Positions 1-6,176 of a stretch of 10,796 nucleotides of DNA are shown in pieces. Source of the stretch: JBCBST01 sp039819115 (GTDB lineage Bacteria; Bacteroidota; Rhodothermia; Balneolales; Balneolaceae); assembly GCA_039819115.1 (NCBI GenBank), contig JBCBST010000110.1:1-10796 (forward strand), in the 5' to 3' direction. The position numbers and the translations under genes are program-made. Positions within the stretch are counted from its first letter, which is position 1, and the number at the start of each line of letters is the position of its first letter. The notes beneath the pieces are model-generated. The model ran no database searches. It saw nothing but the letters and a program-made list of their open reading frames with translations, and had not been told where the DNA came from.

Positions 1-21
1 CTAAAACCCTTAGGGTTTTAG
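1..21. repeat. Perfect 10-bp inverted repeat over a stop codon
   Basis: The arms CTAAAACCCT (1-10) and AGGGTTTTAG (12-21) are exact reverse complements around one central base. In RNA this would be a 9-bp stem with a 3-base loop, and the TAA stop of the minus-strand gene ending at position 10 falls in that loop. It may be a terminator or 3'-end hairpin for that gene. The bases where a U-tract would lie are outside the window, so this cannot be confirmed. Confidence 0.5.
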
Positions 22-300
22 GTAAAGCACTAATGTTGTTGAATCCATACCCACTTGTACAAGGCCTTCAAACGCCCCTACTCCTTGCATACCCTCAAAT
101 AAAACCTTGAACTGCTGCTGACGAATACTTTCAATTTTAGAAGGCATTTTATGCCCTAATTCTACTTTTGTTAGTGTGATTTGAGTAAGCTCATCCCCAT
201 CCAGTTTTTTAATACTGACCACTTTACCGATGTGCGGTTTAAAATCTTCAGGAGTCAATTCACCTTGATGTTCAAGAACGGCTGTGAGATCAACACTCAT
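10..300 (-). CDS. DUF6916-like small protein
   Basis: A 96-residue protein with no signal peptide or membrane segment. The pattern (a F-x-x-H-I-G-K segment near residue 22, alternating strands with a Leu-x-Leu-x-x-Val core, then F-K-V-L-F-E-G and a C-terminal L-V-L-Y-L-K-P strand) resembles the DUF6916 family, a small beta-rich domain of unknown function. From memory, that family is often encoded beside phage-tail-collar (MdpB-like) genes, and such a gene begins at the right end of this window. Two ATGs are possible, at 306 and 300. The AGGGG at 309-313 is only 2 bases from the first but 8 from the second, so the start at 300 is preferred. The gene diverges from the GNAT gene across about 140 A/T-rich bases. 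The family assignment is by recalled pattern, not by search. Confidence 0.6.
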   Translation of the reverse strand: MSVDLTAVLEHQGELTPEDFKPHIGKVVSIKKLDGDELTQITLTKVELGHKMPSKIESIRQQQFKVLFEGMQGVGAFEGLVQVGMDSTTLVLYLKP

Positions 301-308
301 ATTCATTT

Positions 309-313
309 CCCCT
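309..313 (-). promoter_or_regulatory. Shine-Dalgarno that decides the start of the DUF6916-like gene
   Basis: On the minus strand this reads AGGGG, 8 bases before the ATG at 300 and only 2 bases before the in-frame ATG at 306. The spacing favours the inner start. A good Shine-Dalgarno stands out here because most other starts in the window lack one. Confidence 0.5.
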
Positions 314-442
314 ATTCGTCTTTGTTAGCGTGCGTTCAATCTAATATTATTTATTTAAAAAAAAAGACTTAGTACATAATTCACTTTTTCTTAACATTAT
401 ACACATAAAAACATCATAGCATAACAGATAGCTAATAAAGAT

Positions 443-940
443 ATGCCTGCTTTATCAGAACACATCACGTTAAGACCTGAAAACGAATCAGATGCTGATT
501 TCCTCGAATCACTGTACGCAATGAGCAGGGATCACGACATGAAAAAAGTGACCTGGTCTCAGGAGCAAAAAACAGCATTCCTGAAACAACAGTTTAGCTT
601 GCAAACTGCTTATTACCGTAATAACTACAATCAGTCCAGATTCCTGATTATTGAACTGGACAAAAGCCCTGCCGGACGATATTACGTGGAGGAGAGAGAA
701 GAGGAATTACAGTTTGTGGATATTATCGTGCACCAGCAGTATCGAAATAAAGGCCTGGCAACTTTTCTGATCAATCAATTAAAGCAGGAGGCGGTCAACA
801 AACAAAAACCCATCCGGTTATATGTGGATTGTGATAGCTGGGTTAAAGACTATTACCTGAATACCGGGTTTAAAGAAATCTCTACGAACAATGTGCATGT
901 TCATATGGAGTGGATACCGGAAAACACCTCTTCCCGGTGA
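443..940 (+). CDS. GNAT family N-acetyltransferase
   Basis: A 165-residue cytoplasmic protein, the usual length for a single-domain GNAT enzyme, which transfers acetyl from acetyl-CoA to an amine. The N-terminal strand reads I-T-L-R-P (8-12), as is typical of the family. Motif A is clear: the strand F-V-D-I-I-V (91-96) is followed by Q-Q-Y-R-N-K-G-L-A (98-106), which matches the R/Q-x-x-G-x-G/A acetyl-CoA pyrophosphate loop with Ala in the last place. Motif B is seen as Y-Y-L-N-T-G-F (137-143). The substrate cannot be read from the sequence. The gene diverges from the DUF6916-like gene, and GNAT genes are, from memory, frequent companions of the DUF6916/tail-collar group, so a role in the same locus is plausible but inferred. 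The ATG at 443 has no clear Shine-Dalgarno. Confidence 0.88.
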   Translation: MPALSEHITLRPENESDADFLESLYAMSRDHDMKKVTWSQEQKTAFLKQQFSLQTAYYRNNYNQSRFLIIELDKSPAGRYYVEEREEELQFVDIIVHQQYRNKGLATFLINQLKQEAVNKQKPIRLYVDCDSWVKDYYLNTGFKEISTNNVHVHMEWIPENTSSR

Positions 941-968
941 AGCTATTCAAGCTACGATAATCATACAC

Positions 969-1001
969 AAAAAAAGCCCACTCTCTATCAGAAAGCAGGC
1001 T
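969..1001 (-). terminator. Rho-independent terminator of the lipase gene
   Basis: On the minus strand the arm AGCCTGCTTTC (1001-991) pairs over 11 positions, three of them G-U wobbles, with GAGAGTGGGCT (985-975). The loop is TGATA (990-986), and seven Us follow directly (975-969, the first of them pairing in the stem). It lies about 20 bases past the stop of the lipase-like gene at 1022. There is no T-tract on the plus strand, so it does not serve the GNAT gene in the same way. Confidence 0.87.
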
Positions 1002-1021
1002 ATGCTGTTCGCTCATTTCAT

Positions 1022-2182
1022 TTAATCTGGCGATGTGCACTGATCCGGCTGAGAGGGCGAATACCCCAGCCAGGTTGCCACTTTCCACAATATGCACTCG
1101 GAGGTTGGCAGATCGAAATGATTGACATTTTGTGGAGGAGAATAGGTATCGGAAACCGGCCGGCCTTCAAAAACCGCACTCCACTTCGGTACAATATGAT
1201 CTCCTGATTCCTCAACCCAATTATCCACCAGTTTATCTTCCGTCAGGGTAAATGATTCACAGGTTGATGCATTGTCAGGAATCTTAGGCACAGCAGCTGA
1301 AGTAATACCATATATGCAATAATAATCCGGCAGCCAGGCGGGCGGTTCATTGTAAATGAGTGTGTCAAAAAAGGCTTGTGCTTTTTTAAGATTACCCCAG
1401 TTAAAACCGTCTTCATTAAGGATGTTTATTACATCGGAAGGCAAGCCATCAAACATACTATAGCTATTACCATTTGCTGAAATAAATTGCGTCTCGGAAA
1501 GCCCCTGTAAATCCGGCGGTAACAGCTCATAGGTGGAATCGCTGTAATCATCATTCACAAAATCGTGAACCACCGTTGCAAAATTCCCGGTCATCAAGGA
1601 AGATACTTCTGACAGGTCCTGACCCAGCATAGCATCCAGAGCTAATGGAGCACCAAGATGTGGAGTTCCCATGGTAATAAGTCCCTTAATGTTGTCATAC
1701 CACGCGTCTTCCTTATTATGACCCGTTTCAAGATATGCCCGAGCCAGGATACCGCCCATACTATGCGCAACAAGGTACATTTCATAGGTGTCACCATACG
1801 TGGAATACACGGAAGAAAGAAAACTTCTGAATGTTACAGCTGCACTGCTATTGTCCTGGCGCCAATCGTATGGAAAACCGATCAACAGATCAGAGTCCAG
1901 CGATGAAGGAAGCCCCCAATTCTTATCGAAATAGGAAGCGCAAGCGGTCTTAAAGCCTAGTTCTGTAGCAAAGTAATTGGCAAGCACACCATATCCTTTA
2001 TCCTTACGATCCCAGCCCATGGGTTTTGACGGAGTCAACCGGGATTTAAGTAAAGCAAGCGCGGCAATTTTGCTTACTTTTGCGGTGGCAACTACAGCAT
2101 CTGGCCAGATGGACGCGTCCAGACTATTTACAAGGGTGGTTCCGGTTGTACCCGGCAACATAACTACAATTTTATTGCTCAT
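1022..2182 (-). CDS. LCAT-family lipase/acyltransferase (alpha/beta hydrolase)
   Basis: A 386-residue alpha/beta hydrolase resembling the lecithin:cholesterol acyltransferase (LCAT) family, which hydrolyses or transfers acyl chains of phospholipids and related esters. Visible signs are an N-terminal oxyanion segment P-G-T-T-G-T-T-L (10-17), the family motif F-P-Y-D-W-R (103-108), the nucleophile elbow A-H-S-M-G-G with Ser141, the segment M-G-T-P-H-L-G-A-P (171-179), G-D-H-I-V-P with the likely acid Asp328, and N-H-F with the likely catalytic His355. The triad therefore looks complete. There is no signal peptide (start M-S-N-K-I-V-V-M-L-P), which is odd for a lipase of this type and suggests a cytoplasmic enzyme or export by a specialised route. 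It lies 80 bases downstream of the VapA-like gene on the same strand. The leader before the ATG is A-rich without a Shine-Dalgarno. It ends at the terminator at 969-1001. Confidence 0.85.
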   Translation of the reverse strand: MSNKIVVMLPGTTGTTLVNSLDASIWPDAVVATAKVSKIAALALLKSRLTPSKPMGWDRKDKGYGVLANYFATELGFKTACASYFDKNWGLPSSLDSDLLIGFPYDWRQDNSSAAVTFRSFLSSVYSTYGDTYEMYLVAHSMGGILARAYLETGHNKEDAWYDNIKGLITMGTPHLGAPLALDAMLGQDLSEVSSLMTGNFATVVHDFVNDDYSDSTYELLPPDLQGLSETQFISANGNSYSMFDGLPSDVINILNEDGFNWGNLKKAQAFFDTLIYNEPPAWLPDYYCIYGITSAAVPKIPDNASTCESFTLTEDKLVDNWVEESGDHIVPKWSAVFEGRPVSDTYSPPQNVNHFDLPTSECILWKVATWLGYSPSQPDQCTSPD

Positions 2183-2214
2183 GATTTTGTGTTTTTTTGA
2201 TTTGAATGATGAGT

Positions 2215-2255
2215 GAGTAAACAGCCTGATTGAAGAGACCAGGCTGTGTTTACTC
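2215..2255 (-). other. Intergenic hairpin between the VapA-like and lipase genes
   Basis: GTAAACAGCCTG (2217-2228) pairs with CAGGCTGTGTTTAC (2240-2253), leaving a 2-base bulge and an 11-base loop. Two further outer pairs (2215-2216 with 2254-2255) extend the stem. It fills most of the 80-base gap on the minus strand. No U-tract follows on either strand, so it is more likely an RNA-processing, stability or partial-termination element between two co-oriented genes than a standard intrinsic terminator. Confidence 0.6.
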
Positions 2256-2262
2256 CGGTTAC

Positions 2263-2736
2263 TCAGTTGATTTTCCAGGTGCCACTTCCTGAGAACGCAC
2301 CTGCACTGATTCCCTCAGCTTCGCCGATAAAGGTTCCTATGTTGGTATTGCCCTGGTAGAAATCCACTACAGCCCCTCCTTCCTCCGCGGCGTCGATCGT
2401 ACCGGTGAACGTGCAATGACCTGCGCCCTGCTGTGGAGTTACGGAGAAGGTCATAACACCCGTAAGTTCTGCAAGACCAATAGAGCCCCCGCTGGGCGTA
2501 CCATCAAAAGACATGGCGATTGCTGTGCCCGAATCGTCGACCACACCTGAAAGTGAGAGGGTACCGCTAAATATGTAACAGTCGTAGTGCCCTTCCATAG
2601 CACCTACCCATACCGTATCCGATTCGATGATTTCCCGGTTTGCCTCAATAAAGGTTCTTGCAAACGTTCGGCGGTTTTCTACCGCAGCCTGTGATTTTGC
2701 TGCATACTTTTTTCGTTTTGAATCTGAAAGAGTCAT
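2263..2736 (-). CDS. Gly-rich beta protein, possibly VapA/VapB-like
   Basis: A 157-residue protein of unknown function. Residues 1-40 are charged and probably helical, with many Lys/Arg and no signal peptide. Residues 42-157 are a Gly/Thr/Ser/Ala-rich region of short alternating strands that ends in F-S-G-S-G-T-W-K-I. The last 35 residues, with D-F-Y-Q-G-N then I-G-T-F-I-G-E and G-x-G-T-W, resemble what I recall of the C-terminal strands of the VapA/VapB virulence-associated beta-barrel family of Rhodococcus. This is a tentative pattern match. A lipocalin-like or other small barrel is the alternative. It has only two Cys (53, 108). The gene precedes the lipase gene on the same strand, and neither product has a signal peptide. 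Its leader is an unusual run of C and A (2739-2779). The ORF itself is well supported by its clean composition. Confidence 0.7.
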   Translation of the reverse strand: MTLSDSKRKKYAAKSQAAVENRRTFARTFIEANREIIESDTVWVGAMEGHYDCYIFSGTLSLSGVVDDSGTAIAMSFDGTPSGGSIGLAELTGVMTFSVTPQQGAGHCTFTGTIDAAEEGGAVVDFYQGNTNIGTFIGEAEGISAGAFSGSGTWKIN

Positions 2737-2776
2737 GGTATTCTGTGTTTGTTTGTTGGTTGATTGGTTGAGTTGT

Positions 2777-2806
2777 GGTTCTGCCCTGTTTCATACATTC
2801 AGAACC
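2777..2806. repeat. 7-bp inverted repeat upstream of the VapA-like gene
   Basis: GGTTCTG (2777-2783) and CAGAACC (2800-2806) are exact reverse complements separated by 16 bases, 41-70 bases before the ATG at 2736 on the minus strand. It may be an operator or a leader hairpin. No promoter box that I trust accompanies it. Confidence 0.35.
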
Positions 2807-2955
2807 GGTTATGCATATTCGACGACGTACTCCTCCCACCGAGGGATAGCCCACGTTTTTGAAATTCTTATTGTTAAGTGTTTATATACCCTTCCCAGGG
2901 AAGAGATGTATAACGACCAATACCAGGTCTAATTCAATACCGGAACCATTTGGCT

Positions 2956-3318
2956 CTATGCAGAAGGAGGTGTCATATCGTCTATTTCTGCCTCGGCCAA
3001 ATCCATCTCTGTTTCCACTTCATTTGGATCGGTTTCACCATTATGAATGCGTACAATCACCTTTCCCGACATGGGATCATTCCATTTGAACGGATGCTTG
3101 TGATAGGTATAAACAATTCCATCGCTATTCAGACCCTCACAGTGGATATGCATAACCAGCGCAGGATCATGATGGTTTTTAGTCTTCTCTTTTGTTGTTC
3201 TGACTATAATCTCCTGCCCCTGTTTATGAGCAAACACCACGTGGATAACATATCCGGCTTCATCTTTCTGCTTTGTCAGCCTGATAAAAGGGGTGAATAA
3301 AGGTACCGTATGGCTCAT
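2956..3318 (-). CDS. Hypothetical protein with His-rich centre and acidic tail
   Basis: I do not recognise this protein. From the ATG at 3318 it has 120 residues. An in-frame GTG at 3360 would add 14 residues, but they are basic and unlike a conserved start, and neither start has a Shine-Dalgarno. The body alternates short strands (Y-V-I-H-V-V-F-A, E-I-I-V-R-T), then shows a cluster of His and Cys: H-H-D (49-51), H-I-H-C (57-60) and H-K-H-P (73-76). These could bind a metal, but they match no motif I know. The C-terminal 20 residues are strongly acidic and probably disordered. There is no signal peptide or membrane helix. It is transcribed in the same direction as the VapA-like gene, 219 bases away, and diverges from the sensor kinase. 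Open reading frames on the opposite strand here look like shadows. Confidence 0.6.
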   Translation of the reverse strand: MSHTVPLFTPFIRLTKQKDEAGYVIHVVFAHKQGQEIIVRTTKEKTKNHHDPALVMHIHCEGLNSDGIVYTYHKHPFKWNDPMSGKVIVRIHNGETDPNEVETEMDLAEAEIDDMTPPSA

Positions 3319-3405
3319 GGTTACACGTTTTTGATAGGGTTTAAATACAAGCTTCTTCACAGGCAGGATACTTTGTTACCTTATCTAAAACAATCCTTTA
3401 TACTT

Positions 3406-3461
3406 ATGATTTCTGGGTATCATCATTTATAATGAGTACCTATCAGTTATAAGGATTCACC
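3406..3461. promoter_or_regulatory. Dyad plus 20-bp-spaced direct repeat before the sensor kinase
   Basis: In the 119-161-base gap between the divergent unknown gene and the kinase there is a dyad ATGAT-N8-ATCAT (3406-3423). It is followed by two similar sites that begin exactly 20 bases apart: TTATAATGAGTACC (3427-3440) and TTATAAGGATTCACC (3447-3461). Two sites about two helical turns apart, just before a regulator operon, are what an operator would look like. The binding protein is unknown; autoregulation by the downstream response regulator is one possibility. Confidence 0.3.
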
Positions 3462-3469
3462 AGTTAATC

Positions 3470-3474
3470 AGGGG
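3470..3474 (+). promoter_or_regulatory. Shine-Dalgarno that decides the sensor kinase start
   Basis: AGGGG ends 5 bases before the ATG at 3480. The in-frame GTG at 3474 overlaps this site and so is unlikely to be the start. Translation from 3480 also gives the better signal peptide. Confidence 0.6.
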
Positions 3475-3479
3475 TGCGT

Positions 3480-5474
3480 ATGAAGACTCTATTTACCTGC
3501 AAAGGAACAGCCACACTCCTTTTCTTGATGGTTTTGGCATGTCCCGGATATGCTTTCCCGGATTTGATTGCTGAAACAGATAGTATTGAGATAAAGCAAC
3601 TATATGATGCGATAAGAACATACCGCACATCCAAACCTGATACGGCACGGTTACTGGCTTACAGAGCACTGGCACTGAGTACGAAAAACGGATATGATCA
3701 CGAAAGAGCAAGGAGTATGAACCACCTTGGGGTTATCCATCGCAACCTTGGGAATTACGACAGTGCCAGAGTGTACTACCAGGGAAGTATGAATATCAGC
3801 GAGCAGTTGAGTGATACCCATGGAGTTGCAAGAGCCATGCATAACCTTGGCATCATAGCCAGAAGACAAACCGACCTGGCGGCTGCTCTTACCTACACAT
3901 TGGAAAGTCACCGGCTTTTCAGATCCATAGGAGAAGACAAGTACCTCACACACTCTTTGAATAGCATTGCAAATATCCTGATGGCTCAGGAGGAGTTTTC
4001 CAGAGCCATTGAATACTACAGGGAAGTGCTCTCGGTGTATTCAAAGGCCGATTCAAAGCCTGGTATTCTTCGGTCCCGCTATAACCTTGGAGTCGCTTTT
4101 TTTAAAGAAAACCGATCAGATAGTGCCCTGCATTATTTCGAAGCCGCTCTCCCAGTCGGCCTTGAATTGGATAACCGCTCTACAACGGCAGCTATTTATA
4201 AAAATCTCGGAGATTTGCACCAGGAAAAAAATGAATCCGATATAGCCCTACGCTTTTTTACGCGTGCCCTCGACCTGCAACAAGAACTCGGAGATAAGAA
4301 TAACAGGATTTATACCCATCAAAGCATCGGGGATTTGTATAGTAACAAAGAACAATGGGAGCGCGCTTACCCCTATTATGCTCATGCTCTTATGCTTTCA
4401 AAAGAAGTAGGAGCCGGAAACCTGATTCTGCAATCTTACCTCAGGTTAATTGAATATCACAAACAAAATGATGAGTTTGGACCGGCAGTAGAATTATTGG
4501 AAGCTCATAAAAGCCTGAGGGACAGTCTGTATGATATAGCGATGCAACAAAAGCTTCAGGAGGCTCAGTTAGCATTTAATATGCAGTTGAAAGAAGAACA
4601 ACATCTCTTTCTTGCCCGCGAAAACGATTTGATACAGGAAAGGATACATGAACAGAAACTGGCTATCGCATTTAGGAATGCCAGCCTCTTACTACTCATT
4701 ATTTTGCTTGTTACAGCGTTAGTTTTGGTCGTTATTTACCGCAGAAAAAATAAGGATGGACTGCTTTTACTCAAACAAGCCGAAGCGTTAAACCGAAGAA
4801 GATTAACCGACTTGATCAAAACCCGGGATCAGGTCCGTATGGATGCATTTATCCGTGGTAAAGAAAAAGAACGAAAACGCATTGCCGGCGATCTGCACGA
4901 CAGTATATCAAACCGTTTGGTAACTGCTAAACTTTTTGCTGATAACCTGAACAGAACCTCATCAGATTCCAACACCATCCGAATTTCTGATCTACTGGAA
5001 AAAGCATGTGCAGAAGTACGTGAAGTCGCCCACCATCTTTCAGATGATCAATCAAAGACGATTGGACTACTCGAAGGAATTGAAGAGATACTGGGGCTTA
5101 TCAGCGATTCAGGCACTATGGTTACCAATGTATCGGTATTTGGGAACCCGGAACGTCTTGATCTTAAAACCGAGCTTATCGCTTTCCGGGCCGTACAGGA
5201 ACTGATCAATAATGTGGTTCGGCATGCCTATGCCAGCGAAATTACCGTTAATGTAACCATCTTAAATGAAGAGCTTAATGTGATGGTACAGGATGATGGC
5301 CATGGGTTTTCAGGAAGTCCGGAGAAAGGCACAGGGATCAGAAATCTCACCTCTTCTATAAAAACTTATGATGGAACAATCTATGTTGATTCTACGCCGG
5401 GAAAAGGAACAACCGTAAACTTCACGCTGCCGGTTAATCCCGTGCCCAGCCCCATACCCGAGCTCTATGAATAA
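3480..5474 (+). CDS. TPR sensor histidine kinase (HisKA_3 / HATPase_c)
   Basis: A 664-residue membrane sensor kinase (positions below count from this ATG). A signal peptide covers about residues 1-26 (basic start, L-L-F-L-M-V-L core, then an A-F cleavage region). TPR repeats fill about 40-330, with repeated patterns such as N-H-L-G-V-I and Y-N-L-G-V-A. A charged coiled coil at about 350-395 leads to one membrane helix (about 401-420) and a second coiled segment. The HisKA_3 domain has E-R-K-R-I-A-G-D-L-H-D-S with phospho-acceptor His473. The HATPase domain shows the N box (Glu574 to Asn578), D-D-G-H-G (605-609) and G-T-G-I-R-N-L (617-623). The TPR part should lie in the periplasm with the kinase in the cytoplasm. 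It probably binds a protein or peptide and phosphorylates the response regulator encoded next, whose ATG overlaps this stop by 8 bases. All catalytic boxes look intact. Confidence 0.93.
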   Translation: MKTLFTCKGTATLLFLMVLACPGYAFPDLIAETDSIEIKQLYDAIRTYRTSKPDTARLLAYRALALSTKNGYDHERARSMNHLGVIHRNLGNYDSARVYYQGSMNISEQLSDTHGVARAMHNLGIIARRQTDLAAALTYTLESHRLFRSIGEDKYLTHSLNSIANILMAQEEFSRAIEYYREVLSVYSKADSKPGILRSRYNLGVAFFKENRSDSALHYFEAALPVGLELDNRSTTAAIYKNLGDLHQEKNESDIALRFFTRALDLQQELGDKNNRIYTHQSIGDLYSNKEQWERAYPYYAHALMLSKEVGAGNLILQSYLRLIEYHKQNDEFGPAVELLEAHKSLRDSLYDIAMQQKLQEAQLAFNMQLKEEQHLFLARENDLIQERIHEQKLAIAFRNASLLLLIILLVTALVLVVIYRRKNKDGLLLLKQAEALNRRRLTDLIKTRDQVRMDAFIRGKEKERKRIAGDLHDSISNRLVTAKLFADNLNRTSSDSNTIRISDLLEKACAEVREVAHHLSDDQSKTIGLLEGIEEILGLISDSGTMVTNVSVFGNPERLDLKTELIAFRAVQELINNVVRHAYASEITVNVTILNEELNVMVQDDGHGFSGSPEKGTGIRNLTSSIKTYDGTIYVDSTPGKGTTVNFTLPVNPVPSPIPELYE

Positions 5475-6141
5475 CACAGGTCCAAAAAAACCGGCTCAAA
5501 GCATCTGCCGGGTCGTAATTGCTGACGATCATACGCTCCTTGCTGACGGTTTACAAAAGCTCGTTGAGTCCAGAAAAGAGTATTCCGTTACCGGAAAATT
5601 CGCTTCCGGTACAGCCTTATTACACTATCTGGACAGGCAATCAGCAGATATACTTTTACTGGATATCAGTATGCCCGGCATGGATGGAAGAGAGGTAATG
5701 ACTCACCTCAGAAGTAAACAACCGGGACTTAAAGTGATTACGCTAACGATGCATCAGGATGGGGAATACATCAAGCAAATGATTGACCTGGGCGTGCACG
5801 GATATGTATTGAAAATGGACAGTGAATCCAAGTTGTTGCACACCATGCACAAGGTGTTAACGGAGGGAAGCTATTTCAGTGAAGATATCATGCGTCAGTA
5901 TTTCCTGAGATCCCGCAAACCACGTTCTTCATCTGTACAGAGTGTTTCATTAACCCGCAGAGAACTCGAAGTGCTGGAACTGATTGTAGACGAATGTACA
6001 AATGAACAAATTGCATCGCGTTTGTTTATAAGTATCAATACCGTGATTACTCATCGGCGAAATCTTTCGAAAAAGCTGGGTGTACAAAATACGGCTGGGC
6101 TGGTCAAAAAAGCCTTATCGATGGGACTAACCTCCGCATGA
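5467..6141 (+). CDS. NarL/LuxR-type response regulator
   Basis: A 224-residue DNA-binding regulator, normal length for the NarL/FixJ class. The receiver domain (about 14-130) has the acidic pair Asp20/Asp21, the phospho-acceptor Asp66 in L-L-L-D-I-S-M-P, the switch Thr94 and the invariant Lys116 in Y-V-L-K. The C-terminal LuxR-type helix-turn-helix is L-T-R-R-E-L-E-V-L (162-170), then the recognition region I-S-I-N-T-V-I-T-H-R (188-197) and K-K-L-G-V (202-206). The start overlaps the kinase stop by 8 bases, which points to translational coupling and a cognate pair. Targets are unknown; the surrounding accessory genes and its own upstream region are the obvious candidates. It is convergent with the methyltransferase gene, with 20 bases between the two stops. 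Confidence 0.95.
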   Translation: MNNTGPKKPAQSICRVVIADDHTLLADGLQKLVESRKEYSVTGKFASGTALLHYLDRQSADILLLDISMPGMDGREVMTHLRSKQPGLKVITLTMHQDGEYIKQMIDLGVHGYVLKMDSESKLLHTMHKVLTEGSYFSEDIMRQYFLRSRKPRSSSVQSVSLTRRELEVLELIVDECTNEQIASRLFISINTVITHRRNLSKKLGVQNTAGLVKKALSMGLTSA

Positions 6142-6148
6142 TTGGTTT

Positions 6149-6176
6149 TATCAGGTAAAGCCTATCCGGACTGATA
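6149..6176. other. Weak shared hairpin between convergent genes
   Basis: TATCAG (6149-6154) and CTGATA (6171-6176) are reverse complements around 16 bases that include the methyltransferase stop codon. There is no U-tract on either side, so it is at best a weak bidirectional end signal between the response regulator and the methyltransferase. Confidence 0.25.

Noticed and set aside
350..442. Promoter for the GNAT gene (TATAC-like box near 407-412)
   Set aside because: The region is so A/T-rich that such boxes are expected by chance, and there is no matching -33 or -35 element.
2891..2903. CTTCCC-A-GGGAAG palindrome in the gap after the His-rich gene
   Set aside because: The single-base loop leaves a stem of at most five pairs and there is no U-tract. 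It could be a chance palindrome.
2950..3300. 116-residue open frame on the plus strand, opposite the His-rich gene
   Set aside because: The composition is rich in Cys, His, Phe and Met without any domain pattern, and it has no ribosome-binding site. It is a shadow of the minus-strand gene.
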